Assembly: GCF_008039615.1 (NCBI RefSeq)
Contig: NZ_VDUZ01000029.1
Location: 1-64,000 of the forward strand
DNA from: Vineibacter terrae
Lineage (GTDB): Bacteria; Pseudomonadota; Alphaproteobacteria; Reyranellales; Reyranellaceae
Direction: 5' to 3'
Length of the DNA: 64,000 nt
Positions within the stretch are counted from its first letter, which is position 1; each line of letters starts with the position of its first letter. The position numbers and the translations under genes were made by a program. The notes under the pieces are model-generated. The model made no database searches and was not told the origin of the DNA. It saw nothing but the letters and a program-made list of their open reading frames with translations. This document shows, piece after piece, positions 43,759 to 51,771 of this stretch.

Positions 43759-45210
43759 CTACGCCAGCGCATTGCGCGCAATGATCTCCCGATACAACTC
43801 CGCGCTCAGCTTGGGCGTGCGCTTCTGCGTGGCGTAGTCGACATGGTGCAGCCCGAAGCGGCTGGCGTAGCCGTCGGCCCATTCGAAATTGTCCAGCAGG
43901 CTCCACAGGAAGTAGCCGCGCACCGGCACGCCCGCCGCGGTGGCGCGCTGCAGCTGGGTCAGGTAGTTGCGCAGGAACATCACACGGTCGGTGTCGTAGA
44001 CGATGCCGTCGGCGGCCGGCGTGTCGGTGCCGGCGCAGCCGTTCTCGGTGATGTAGATGTCCTTCACGTCCCATAGCCTCGCGACATGGCGCGGCCCCCA
44101 GTGGAGCGCCTCGGGTCCGACCTTCAGCCATGGCGTCTGCATGTGCGGGAAGCCGGCGGTGATCGGCGCCAGCGCGAAGCCGGAAGGCGCATCGGGCGCC
44201 GCCCGCACGTAGTTGTGCGGCGCGTAGATGTTGATGCCGACGAAATCCAGCGGGCTTGCGATCGCCGCCAGGTCCTCGGCCGTGAAGGTCGGCGCGTCGG
44301 CGCCGGTCCAGGCCAGGAACGCCTCGGTGTAGCGTCCTTCCAGCATCACGGTCAGGTAGCCGGCATTGAGCTCGCGCGTGGCGCGCTCGGCGGCGCGGAT
44401 ATGCTCTTCGGTCTCGATCACCGGCACGCAGACATTGATGTTCTCGGCCGGCCCGACCTTGACATCTGGCCGCGCCGCGGCGCGGATCGCCTGCACCGCC
44501 AGGCCATGGCCGAGCACGGCATGGTGGCGGGCCTGGTTCAGGCGCCTGGGCGGCAGCTTGAGGCCGGGCGCGTGGATGCCCTGGCCGTAGCCCAGCTCGA
44601 TGAACGCCGACATCTCGTTGTGCGTGAAGAGGTGCTTGACGCGATCGCCGATGCGGGCGGCGACGTGGCCGGCATAGTCGGCGAAGGCGCGGGCGGTGTC
44701 GCGCGACTCCCAGCCGCCGAGGTCCTGCAGCGCCTGCGGCAGGTCCCAGTGATAGAGCGTGGCCCAGGGCGCGATGCCGTTCGCCAGGAGCGCGTCGATC
44801 AGCCTGTCGTAGAAATCCAGCCCCTTGGGGTTGGCCGCGCCGGTGCCCTGCGGGAAGACGCGCGGCCAGGCGATCGAGAAGCGGTAGGCGCGCACGCCCA
44901 GCGCCTTCATCAGCTGCACGTCGTCCTTGTAGCGATGGTAGTGGTCGACGGCGATGTCGCCGGTGTCGTCGTTCCGCACCTTTCCGGGCGTATGCGAGAA
45001 CGTGTCCCAGATCGAGGCGCCGCGGCCGTCCTCCTGGACGGCGCCTTCGACCTGGTACGACGCCGTGGCCGTGCCCCACAGGAACCCAGCCGGAAATCCC
45101 GGCGGGGTCGATGCCGCTGGCTGCGCCTGGGCCTCGAAGGACGCCGCCGATCCCAGGGCGGACGCACCGGCGGCCTTGGCGAAGCCGCGTCGTGAGAAGC
45201 GCGTGAGCAT
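43759..45210 (-). CDS. Tat-exported GH1 beta-glucosidase
   Basis: This 483-residue family 1 glycoside hydrolase cleaves beta-glucosides with retention. The acid/base Glu lies in FTHNEMS near residue 198 and the nucleophile Glu in YITENG near 388; GFLWGTATASYQVEG and YRFSIAWPRVFPQG are typical. The N-terminus is a Tat signal, SRRGFAKAAGASALG, so the enzyme should act in the periplasm, which is unusual for GH1. The start at 45210 gives this signal; the frame stays open far upstream but through unrelated DNA. It is divergent from the racemase-like gene. No sugar transporter adjoins it. Confidence 0.92.
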   Translation of the reverse strand: MLTRFSRRGFAKAAGASALGSAASFEAQAQPAASTPPGFPAGFLWGTATASYQVEGAVQEDGRGASIWDTFSHTPGKVRNDDTGDIAVDHYHRYKDDVQLMKALGVRAYRFSIAWPRVFPQGTGAANPKGLDFYDRLIDALLANGIAPWATLYHWDLPQALQDLGGWESRDTARAFADYAGHVAARIGDRVKHLFTHNEMSAFIELGYGQGIHAPGLKLPPRRLNQARHHAVLGHGLAVQAIRAAARPDVKVGPAENINVCVPVIETEEHIRAAERATRELNAGYLTVMLEGRYTEAFLAWTGADAPTFTAEDLAAIASPLDFVGINIYAPHNYVRAAPDAPSGFALAPITAGFPHMQTPWLKVGPEALHWGPRHVARLWDVKDIYITENGCAGTDTPAADGIVYDTDRVMFLRNYLTQLQRATAAGVPVRGYFLWSLLDNFEWADGYASRFGLHHVDYATQKRTPKLSAELYREIIARNALA

Positions 45211-45375
45211 GGCGGCCTCCGGCCTGTGGGCGCTTGCAGCGCCGGGTGGCGCCATAGCACCACGGGTCATCGTGCGGCACCATAGCCATCCCGACGCGCC
45301 GGCGGCGCCCATGCATGGTTTCTGTCGCGCCGCGACGCTAGGCTGCGCGCCGCCGAGGACACCAGGACCATCACC

Positions 45376-46077
45376 ATGCCGCAGCATATCGGAATCGTCG
45401 CCTGCTCCGCCGAAGGGGCGTCGCTCTGCTATCGCACGATCTGCGTCGAGGGTGCGCAGCTGATGGGGCCGCACGCGCATCCCGAGGTCTCGATGCACAC
45501 GCCGTCGCTGGCCGACTATGTCGCCTGCCTCGACCGCGGCGACCTGCAGGGCGTGGGCGCGCTGATGCTGGCCTCCGCCCGCAAGCTGGCGGCGATCGGG
45601 GCGGACTTCCTGATCTGCCCCGACAACACCATCCACCAGGCGCTGCCCCATGTGGAGGCGCAGTCGCCGCTGCCCTGGCTGCACATCGCCGATACGGTGG
45701 CCGCGCAAGCCGTCACGCGCGGGTTCCACCGCCTGGCCGTGACCGGCACGCGCTGGCTGGTCGACAGCGAGGTCTATCCGCAGAAGCTCGCCGCCTGCGG
45801 GCTGGAATATGTCCGGCCCAGCGCGGCCGAGTGCGACGCGATCAACCGCATCATCATGGACGAGCTGGTCTACGGCATCTTCAAGCCCGAATCGGCCGCC
45901 GGCCTTCGGCAGGTCGTCGCGCGCATGAAGGACGAGGAGGGCTGCGACGCCGTGGTGCTGGGCTGCACCGAGCTGCCGCTGATCATGGACGACGCCAGCT
46001 CGCCGCTGCCGACGCTCGATTCGACCCGCCTGCTGGCCCGCGCCGCGCTGCGCCGGGCCGTGCAGGGGCATGATTGA
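45376..46077 (+). CDS. Aspartate/glutamate racemase-family protein
   Basis: This 233-residue protein has the two-domain racemase fold: IGIVACSAEGA at the start, the first active-site loop reading LICPDNTIHQAL, and the second GCTELPLIM. In classical members the first loop is CNT; here Asp takes the place of that catalytic Cys, while the second Cys (GCTEL) is kept. It could be a racemase or isomerase with altered acid/base pairing, or a related hydantoin or maleate-isomerase-like enzyme. It is divergent from the GH1 gene and followed by a family B repeat. Confidence 0.82.
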   Translation: MPQHIGIVACSAEGASLCYRTICVEGAQLMGPHAHPEVSMHTPSLADYVACLDRGDLQGVGALMLASARKLAAIGADFLICPDNTIHQALPHVEAQSPLPWLHIADTVAAQAVTRGFHRLAVTGTRWLVDSEVYPQKLAACGLEYVRPSAAECDAINRIIMDELVYGIFKPESAAGLRQVVARMKDEEGCDAVVLGCTELPLIMDDASSPLPTLDSTRLLARAALRRAVQGHD

Positions 46078-46091
46078 ACCCCCTTGCCACC

Positions 46092-46270
46092 GTCTCCTCG
46101 CCCCGCGGCAGCGGGGAGAGGAAGGGGGCCATGCCGAAGGCATGGGAAGGTGAGGGGTAGAAACGATCAAGCCATGCGGCAAAAATAGGGACTGATCGCT
46201 CGTACCCCTCACCTTCCCATCGCTTTGCGATGGGCCCCGCCCTCTCCCCGCTGCCGCGGGGCGAGGGGTG
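46092..46270. repeat. Family B repeat, copy B3 (long form)
   Basis: Begins CGTCTCCTCGCCCCGCGGCA and ends CTGCCGCGGGGCGAGG. The interior matches copy B2 at 28.6 kb closely, including GCCGAAGGCATGGGAAGG, a spacer with TAGGGACTGATCG and the GGGCCC block. It lies between the racemase and first lipoprotein genes. Confidence 0.88.
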
Positions 46271-46285
46271 AACGCGACGCAACCC

Positions 46286-46651
46286 TCACACGCACCCGCC
46301 GGACCCGACCTTCCGCCTGAGCGCGGCGATGCCGTCCCTGGTGTTTCCACGGCGGCAGTTCTCCACCGCCGCATCGGCCTCGAGCATCCCCTGGTAGCTG
46401 CTGCCCTGTGGGCTCTGGCCGCCGGTCGATCTGTAGCGCCAATACTGGGCATAGAGCTCTTCGCAACGCGCCAGCGCGTCCTGCGGCGATTGGCCGACAT
46501 CGGAAGCGGAGGCGGTGGGCGCGGCGCACTCGACGCAGCCCGCGACCGCGAGGGTGCCCAGCAACGACATGCATGCGATGATCGACCGTGCGGCAGGCGT
46601 CGGATCGCCGCGCGCGTTGCAGGTCGTCCGGCGTGGCGTGGCTTGGGGCAT
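46286..46651 (-). CDS. Small lipoprotein-like protein, tandem paralogue 1
   Basis: This 121-residue protein is not recognised. The N-terminal half ends in a lipobox, LAVAGC, so the mature part would be about 82 residues, anchored by the Cys. The mature part has ARCEELYAQYWRY, EADAAVENCRRGNT and KVGSGGC, with cysteines that may pair. The next gene encodes a clear paralogue. Comparing the two, the signal region starts upstream of the internal ATG at 46570, so the ATG at 46651 is used, though its n-region is long. Function is unknown. Confidence 0.6.
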   Translation of the reverse strand: MPQATPRRTTCNARGDPTPAARSIIACMSLLGTLAVAGCVECAAPTASASDVGQSPQDALARCEELYAQYWRYRSTGGQSPQGSSYQGMLEADAAVENCRRGNTRDGIAALRRKVGSGGCV

Positions 46652-46726
46652 GTCGCCAATCCCCTGCGTCTTCCAGGTGCAGACTGTAGCGCGATCCGGC
46701 GTTGCACCACAACGCGGCCACCACCA

Positions 46727-47041
46727 TCACCCGCACCCGCCCGATCCGACCTTCTGCCTGAGCGTGGCGATGCCGTCCTTGGTGTTGCCGTGGCGGCAAT
46801 TCTCCACGGCTGCTTCCGCCTCGAGGATTCCCGCGTAGCTGATGCGCACAAAGCGGTTGTTGACCGGCATGTAGCGCCAGTACTGGGCGTAGAGCGCCTC
46901 GCAGCGGGCCAGCTCGCTGGACGGTGGCTGGCCGTTGTCGGAAGCGGCGGAGGCGGGTGCGCCGGGGCATTCGCCGCAACCTGTCAGCGCCAGGATGCCC
47001 AGCAACGACGTGCATGCCGCTATCGGCCGGACCAGGCGCAT
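46727..47041 (-). CDS. Small lipoprotein-like protein, tandem paralogue 2
   Basis: This 104-residue protein has a normal lipoprotein signal (MRLVRPIAAC...LALTGC) and a mature part that follows the first paralogue closely: ARCEALYAQYWRY, EAEAAVENCRHGNT, IATLRQKVGSGGC. It lies 75 bases upstream of paralogue 1 on the same strand, so the pair arose by tandem duplication. In-frame ATGs further up (47113 and 47224) would break the signal peptide. No known domain is seen. Confidence 0.65.
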   Translation of the reverse strand: MRLVRPIAACTSLLGILALTGCGECPGAPASAASDNGQPPSSELARCEALYAQYWRYMPVNNRFVRISYAGILEAEAAVENCRHGNTKDGIATLRQKVGSGGCG

Positions 47042-47295
47042 CCTCGCCGCGCCGGCTTCAAGGTGGCGGCCGATGCGGCACAGGACGCCGTCACGAAGGG
47101 TATGCTGCCTCATCCATCCTCCAACCTGGCTTTGTGGATGCCGCCGGCACGCCGGCGGGGTACGTTGCATTGTGCCAGTGGCGGCAGGCACCGGCGAGGT
47201 GGCCGTTCGGGCCTTCGGCGTCATCCCAAGCCCGAAGGATCCAGGCGGCGCTGCGGCACCAGGTCTGATGGCCCTGGAAGAGTAGGAGTGGGGCG

Positions 47296-48045
47296 GTGGA
47301 AACGCAGGCGGAATGCTGCGGGCATTTCAGCGCCGGCGCCGGGATGCCCGACATGGTCGTCATTCCTGCCGGACGATGCGAGATGGGTGCCCGCGACGGC
47401 GAGGAGGGCCAGGAAGACTGTGAAGGGCCGCGCCATGTCGTCGTGATCGCACGTGCATTCGCCTTGTCGCGAACGCCCGTGACATTCGCGCAGTGGGACG
47501 TGTTCCTCGCGCATGCGCCGGCGGCCCACCGTCCCGCGGACGAAGGGTGGGGGCGGGCGGGCCGGCCGGTCGTCAACGTCTCCTGGGACGATGCCCAGGC
47601 CTATGTGCGCTGGCTGGCGGCGCGCTGCGGCCGGCCCTGCAGGCTGCCCAGCGAGAGCGAATGGGAGTATGCAGCCCGCGCCGGCACGCAGACCGCCTAT
47701 CACTGGGGTGAGCCTTTCGAGGCCGGCCGCGCCAACGGCATCGACAGCGGCTGCGAATGGAGCGGCACGTGCTCGTCGCCGGTCGGCAGCTTCGCGGCCA
47801 ATGCCTTCGGGCTGCACGACATGCACGGCAATGTCTGGGAGTGGGTGGAGGATTGCTGGAACGAGTTCTATCTCGATGCGCCTGATGACGGGTCCCCCTG
47901 GCGCGCCGGGCGCTGCGACGCCCGCGTCCTGCGCGGCGGCTCATGGTGCGACCCGCCCCGCCTGCTGCGCGCCGCTGCCCGCAACCGCAATAGCCGTGGC
48001 TTCCGCTGCAACGACTACGGCTTCCGCGTTGCGCTCAGCCTGTAG
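47296..48045 (+). CDS. Formylglycine-generating-enzyme-family (SUMF1-like) protein
   Basis: This 249-residue protein has the complete FGE-sulfatase fold signature: MVVIPAGRCEMGA, TPVTFAQWDVFL, PVVNVSWDDAQAYVRWL, LPSESEWEYAARAGT, GLHDMHGNVWEWVEDCW, RVLRGGSW and a final GFRVAL. True formylglycine synthases have two active-site cysteines after RGGSW; here one Cys follows (GGSWCDPP) and the second is absent, so sulfatase activation is unlikely. Such proteins also serve as ligand-binding or conflict-system modules. It faces a convergent gene (48087-48599) that looks like a His/Cys hydrolase. No signal peptide is seen. Confidence 0.85.
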   Translation: METQAECCGHFSAGAGMPDMVVIPAGRCEMGARDGEEGQEDCEGPRHVVVIARAFALSRTPVTFAQWDVFLAHAPAAHRPADEGWGRAGRPVVNVSWDDAQAYVRWLAARCGRPCRLPSESEWEYAARAGTQTAYHWGEPFEAGRANGIDSGCEWSGTCSSPVGSFAANAFGLHDMHGNVWEWVEDCWNEFYLDAPDDGSPWRAGRCDARVLRGGSWCDPPRLLRAAARNRNSRGFRCNDYGFRVALSL

Positions 48046-48086
48046 GCCGGCATTTTCTGTGACTCCCAAGCGCAGCGAGGGAAACG

Positions 48087-48599
48087 CTACAACGGAACGC
48101 GGTAGCTGATGGGGTTGGTGACGGCCGCGCCGCCCGGGCTGACTGTGGCCCCGCGCGCGTCAGCCCAGCCATTGAGAGGGGGAGGCGGGTAGAGCACCGA
48201 CGTCGAGGCGAGAATCGTGCCGCCGCGGCCCAGCATGGCCGGCCCTGCCGCGCGAAGGAAGGCGTCGCCCGCCGGCCCCTGGCCGAGGTCGCCGCATATC
48301 CAGTAGATCCAGGCGTATGGCGTCAATGCGCTGAAGCAGACATTCCTCAGCAGACCTATCGTGCCGGCATCGAAGGCGATGCTTTGCAGGAACGTCTTCT
48401 GGGTTCGGACGATGCCCGGTGATCCGTGCAGGTAGAACCACAGAACGCCGATCTGCTTGCCGGCGAGACGTCCAAGCTCGTTGATGACGTCCTGGCGGCT
48501 GGTGACGTGCGTCCAGATGCTGCCGGGTTGATTGTTGTTGGTGCACATATACTGGCGAAAAGGGTTGGTGCTGTCATCGTACAGGTGCAGCGTCAGCAT
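48087..48599 (-). CDS. Hypothetical protein with caspase-like (clan CD) His/Cys pattern
   Basis: This 170-residue protein is not firmly recognised. Its core resembles DUF4347 and other clan-CD folds: a hydrophobic strand then His-Gly (LWFYLHGSPG, His58), later a strand ending in Cys (WIYWICGDLGQGPAGDAF, Cys102), then GRGGTILAST. The spacing and the AGD-F-AST pattern are what such proteases show. The N-terminal third and the Pro-rich tail (YPPPPLNGW) are unmatched. It may be a peptidase or an inactive relative. It is on the same strand as the LysM-like gene, 125 bases downstream of it. Confidence 0.55.
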   Translation of the reverse strand: MLTLHLYDDSTNPFRQYMCTNNNQPGSIWTHVTSRQDVINELGRLAGKQIGVLWFYLHGSPGIVRTQKTFLQSIAFDAGTIGLLRNVCFSALTPYAWIYWICGDLGQGPAGDAFLRAAGPAMLGRGGTILASTSVLYPPPPLNGWADARGATVSPGGAAVTNPISYRVPL

Positions 48600-48724
48600 G
48601 AGTCCCTCGCGGATTTGCGTAGCGCAGCCGGCATCGGGTCATCCTGTCAGCTGGACACCGCGGTCCGCTGGTGCATTCCAAAAAAAGTTGGACGGTTGGC
48701 CGCCACGCCGCACGGCGCGGGCCT

Positions 48725-49606
48725 CTATCGCGCGTGCCAGGGGAGCCGGTCGTACATGACGCCGACCCGGCAGGCGAGGCCGACGCCAGGCGACGACAGC
48801 TCGGCGCCGGCAAAGAACATGACGCCTTTCGGCCCGGTGTCCAGGACCAGCATGGCGAAGATGGTGGGGTCGCCGGACTGGAGATATCGGTTCAAGGCAT
48901 CGAGCATGCGCCACGGCGGCATGCCCATGCCGAAGAACAGCATCGACGGCGATGTGCCCAGCCCGTAGGCGAGGCTGAATTCCGCGACCAGCGTGCCGTG
49001 GCAGAAATCCTCCAGGGTCAGGTGATTCCGCCAAGGCGTGCGCCGGATGATGCCGTATGTCGGGAAGAACCAGGGTGAGCCCGATCCACCGAACATGCTC
49101 TTGGGGAGGTTCAGGGTCAGGCCACCCGCGATATTGTAGAAGCGCCCGGTCACCTGCGCGGCCGTGTGCTTCACGTCGACGGTCATGTACTGGCCGCTGA
49201 TGAAGAACCCGGACAGATTGAATCCCGCCGTTCCCTCCAGCTCCCAGTCGCAGGTGAAGAAACGGTTCCATATCCAGTCGAACAACGCCTTGACGCGGTT
49301 CTGCGGGATCTTCGGCTCGGTTTCCGGCGGTCCGATCACCGGCGTCCCGTTCACCGGTGCTTCGTCCGGCAGCGGGTCGGGGTGATACAGGGTCGCGCCC
49401 GTCCTGATCAGGTTGGGGTTGGGGACGTCGCGGTAGAGGTTGGTGCCGATCTTCTCCTTGAACTTCCTGATGTGATTGAAGTCGCCATAGATCGCCATCG
49501 AATACTTGCTCAACCAGTCGCCTTGCCTGACCAGGATCGAGCGATCGACGTTGATCGTCACCTCGTAGCCGCCGCCTTCGAACGTGTGAGGCAGGGTGTA
49601 TGTCAT
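48725..49606 (-). CDS. LysM-like domain protein of unknown function
   Basis: This 293-residue protein has an N-terminal LysM-like module (about 22-75: LVRQGDWLSKYSMAIYGD, IRKFKEKIG, NLIRTGATLYHP) and a larger C-terminal part rich in Gly, Phe and Trp (about 115-293) with FISGQYMTVDVKHTAAQV and LVLDTGPKGVMFF, which I do not recognise. No signal peptide is evident. GGGGG lies nine bases before the start at 49606, deciding it over a longer frame. It follows the small membrane gene by two bases, so the two are co-transcribed. A role at peptidoglycan or in a contractile-type assembly is possible but unproven. Confidence 0.6.
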   Translation of the reverse strand: MTYTLPHTFEGGGYEVTINVDRSILVRQGDWLSKYSMAIYGDFNHIRKFKEKIGTNLYRDVPNPNLIRTGATLYHPDPLPDEAPVNGTPVIGPPETEPKIPQNRVKALFDWIWNRFFTCDWELEGTAGFNLSGFFISGQYMTVDVKHTAAQVTGRFYNIAGGLTLNLPKSMFGGSGSPWFFPTYGIIRRTPWRNHLTLEDFCHGTLVAEFSLAYGLGTSPSMLFFGMGMPPWRMLDALNRYLQSGDPTIFAMLVLDTGPKGVMFFAGAELSSPGVGLACRVGVMYDRLPWHAR

Positions 49607-49608
49607 GG

Positions 49609-49896
49609 TCAAAGCCCCCTTGTGCATGCGGTTGCGCGGATGGCCGTGGCCGTTTGCCGGCGGCTTTGGACGCGGGCGCCGCGCAGCTGCGCCAGCCGGC
49701 AGATGTTGACTGGCAGCAGCAGCGCGTGAAGCAGCAGCACCGGCACGAGGCCCCCGAGATAGCCGTAGGTGATGAAAGCCACGTTGCTGGCGATCGCCAC
49801 CCAGCGCAGCGCGCGCATCGAGCGCATGCAGAAGGTCGCGAGCACGAGGCCGGCGGCGCCGTAGCCAACGCCGTCGATGATCGGTAGATCGCTCAT
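49609..49896 (-). CDS. Small membrane protein, three helices
   Basis: This 95-residue protein has three membrane helices: GYGAAGLVLATFCM, WVAIASNVAFITYGYLGGL and PVLLLHALLLPVNICRL. The pattern matches a small membrane module that in other proteobacteria precedes or is fused to cyclic-nucleotide-binding (Crp-like) domains; here it stands without one. The C-terminus is Arg-rich and cytosolic. It is first in a transcript with the LysM-like gene two bases downstream. Function unknown. Confidence 0.68.
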   Translation of the reverse strand: MSDLPIIDGVGYGAAGLVLATFCMRSMRALRWVAIASNVAFITYGYLGGLVPVLLLHALLLPVNICRLAQLRGARVQSRRQTATAIRATACTRGL

Positions 49897-50109
49897 CCTG
49901 CTTTCCTTTCGCCGCGCTGAGCCCGGCGAGATTAGTGTGCTCGCACTCGTGGTCGAGTGGTCGCGCTGGACTGCAATTCCTACCGATCGCGGCGCGTGCG
50001 CGCTTGGACTGGCACGTCAATTGAGTAGGACGAAAGCGGCCTGGCTGCCGTGCGATCGGGTCAGTGTTGGCGATGGTGTCGCGCTCTGCGGCGGGGCTGG
50101 GCCGATGAT

Positions 50110-50257
50110 CGGGTTGCCATGGCGGGCAGGCTGACGATGGGATCGTCGCGCAAGGGAGCAATGGTTTTCAGGGGCATGCAGCGGGCGCGCCGGACGGCCC
50201 GCTCGTCGGTCCATTCGAGCAGGATGGCGCCGACGAGGCGGATGGCAGAAGGACCGA
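50110..50257 (-). pseudogene. IS256-family transposase fragment (C-terminus)
   Basis: Reading the minus strand gives AIRLVGAILLEWTDERAV, RRARCMPLKTIAPL and DDPIVSLPAMA, which follows the well-known C-terminal end of mutator-type IS256 transposases. Only about 48 codons remain. The fragment ends exactly where repeat E1 begins, so E1 or a related rearrangement probably truncated it. No terminal inverted repeats of the IS are visible. Confidence 0.6.
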
Positions 50258-50470
50258 GAGAAGATCAACCACAGAGGCACAGCGCAGCCCTTTGGCCGCA
50301 ACCAAATAGCGGAGGAGTGCTTCATGGTGAGCACAGGTGAATGCTTCGCATTCACCTGTGCTCACCATGAAGGCTATCCAAATCACCGCGGCTCGCGGAG
50401 ATTCTTGAGGTCAGTAGTACAGAGACACAGAGGAGCACAGAGAGAAAAGACGGCGCGCCTTCGGCGCGCC
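50258..50470. repeat. Repeat E1, inverted partner of E2
   Basis: This unit contains a perfect 25-bp hairpin (CTTCATGGTGAGCACAGGTG... at 50320-50344 against 50348-50372, loop TTC), CACAGAGG-type tracts and a GGCGCGCCTTCGGCGCGCC palindrome at its end. Nearly the same sequence occurs in reverse at 52370-52575. Together they bracket the baeRF gene. Confidence 0.9.
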
Positions 50471-50652
50471 GCAGCATCTCTGTGAGGCTCTGTGTCTCAG
50501 TGCCTCTGTGGTTAAGTCTTCAAGTCTCGGCCACCGAATGATGTGTTCGGCGCACCGCAAGGTCGTTCGCCGCGTTCACGACGACACGAGGCCGAGTCTA
50601 TCCGGTCGGGATATGCCCTGCCAGGCAAGCACCGGCCGGCCGGTTGCTCTTG

Positions 50653-51771
50653 TCAACCGGCGTAGCGCAGGATCGCCGCCAATGCGCCGCCGCCGGGAAC
50701 CTCGTCTCGCCTGACGGCGAGAACGCGGGCGCCGCTTTCAAGCGCGCGTCCGATCGTCTCGTCGATCACGCCATAGGTTCCGGGCCCTTCCTCGCTGAAG
50801 GTGACGGCGCCCGTTTCCGCGTCGACCGTGCCATGGATCACGGTGTCGATATCGACGATCAACGTGTCGATCATCCCGAATGTCGCGGCCCGCGCCGCAT
50901 CCGCGATATCCGTGATGGTGCGACCGGCGCCGGCGCGGGTCTCGAACAGATCGCGGATCTGCGCCACCTCGCGGGCGTAAAGCGCGTCCAGCAGCGGGCG
51001 GGCAGCATCGGCGATCGCCGCCTCGCTCGAACGATCGTCGGTCGCGGCCAGGTTTTCGGGCAGCAGCTTCGGATGGCTGTTGACGGAGCGGAAGATCGCC
51101 GCGAGGGGATCGCGGGCGGCGAGAACCAACGGCACATCCTTGCCTGACAGGACCGAACGGATCGCTGCGTCGACCTTCCGGGCATATTGGGCAAGACGCA
51201 CCTTCTGCCCCTCGGCGCCCATGACCCGGCGCAGCGAGGTGCGGTTGTTGAGCGAGGATGTCCCGACCGCGCTTGCGGCATTCTTCGGCAGGTCCGGCAC
51301 CTGGATCAGCCGGGCAGGCAGATCGGGCAGGACCTCGACCAGCCGGACATCGTTCTCCGAGATCGCCAGCACGAAGGCGTGATGCGGGAAGGTGATCGCG
51401 CGCAGCAGCGGCTTCATGTAGAAGCGATCCGCCACCTCGACAAGCGGCTGAAGCCTGTTGGCCAGACGGAAGGTCCGGATGTTGTCCGGCGTCGCCAGCA
51501 CAGCAAGCGAATGGTTCTGGAAGCGCCAGAAGTTGTCATCCGCGAGAAGATCGTCGAATTGCTCGGCGAGCAGATCGAGCCGGCGCCTGTCAAAGCCCGC
51601 TGCCTCGAGCTGCGCCAGCGCCTGCTTGGCGAGATTGCCGAACGCCGTCGCCTCGACGCCGCTGTCCTGTGCGGCAGGCGTGGTTGGAAGATAGATGGAA
51701 ACGCAGGCATCGGCCCGCGTGGCCCTGAGGCTCTTGAACTCCTGCAGGCTTGGCATTTCAACGTAAGGCAT
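50653..51771 (-). CDS. baeRF-family (bacterial/archaeal eRF1-like) protein
   Basis: This 372-residue protein belongs to the bacterial eRF1-like families. It shows the N-terminal ACVSIYLPTTPAAQDSG strand, FWRFQNHSLAVLAT and FVLAISENDVRLVEV in the middle, VPLVLAARDPLAAIFR, and a C-terminal L7Ae-like region with DTVIHGTVD, SARVLAVRRDEV-type strands and a final GGALAAILRYAG. baeRF proteins are proposed to act on stalled ribosomes or tRNA; that is comparative inference in the literature, not proven here. The ATG at 51771 is chosen because MPYVEMPSL begins the conserved part; a weak AGGAT lies before it. Inverted repeats E1 and E2 flank it. The next gene upstream encodes a beta-CASP nuclease on the same strand. 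Confidence 0.75.
   Translation of the reverse strand: MPYVEMPSLQEFKSLRATRADACVSIYLPTTPAAQDSGVEATAFGNLAKQALAQLEAAGFDRRRLDLLAEQFDDLLADDNFWRFQNHSLAVLATPDNIRTFRLANRLQPLVEVADRFYMKPLLRAITFPHHAFVLAISENDVRLVEVLPDLPARLIQVPDLPKNAASAVGTSSLNNRTSLRRVMGAEGQKVRLAQYARKVDAAIRSVLSGKDVPLVLAARDPLAAIFRSVNSHPKLLPENLAATDDRSSEAAIADAARPLLDALYAREVAQIRDLFETRAGAGRTITDIADAARAATFGMIDTLIVDIDTVIHGTVDAETGAVTFSEEGPGTYGVIDETIGRALESGARVLAVRRDEVPGGGALAAILRYAG

Larger units (their letters stand above)
49897..50652. other. Gene-poor region with IS fossil and repeat E1
   Basis: The first 210 bases show nothing recognisable. An IS256-like transposase C-terminus follows (50110-50257), then repeat E1 (50258-50470) and a mirrored CACAGAGG-type tail to about 50515. 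The remainder up to 50652 shows nothing clear. Confidence 0.55.

Noticed and set aside
43613-43837. Short frames in the gap between the HTH gene and the GH1 gene
   Set aside because: Neither strand gives a recognisable protein or a ribosome site, and the plus-strand frame overlaps the GH1 C-terminus.
45211-46851. Extension of the GH1 frame upstream to about 1030 codons
   Set aside because: It runs antisense through the racemase-like gene and repeat B3; the Tat signal marks the true start.
47296-48045. FGE-like protein as the variable target of a diversity-generating retroelement
   Set aside because: The RVLRGGSW...GFRVAL end is of the type used by such targets, but no reverse transcriptase or template repeat is visible nearby.
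50168-50386. Open frame starting MIWIAFMVSTGE, found again near 52447 on the other strand
   Set aside because: Both are translations of repeats E1 and E2; the peptide is encoded by the hairpin and has no ribosome site.
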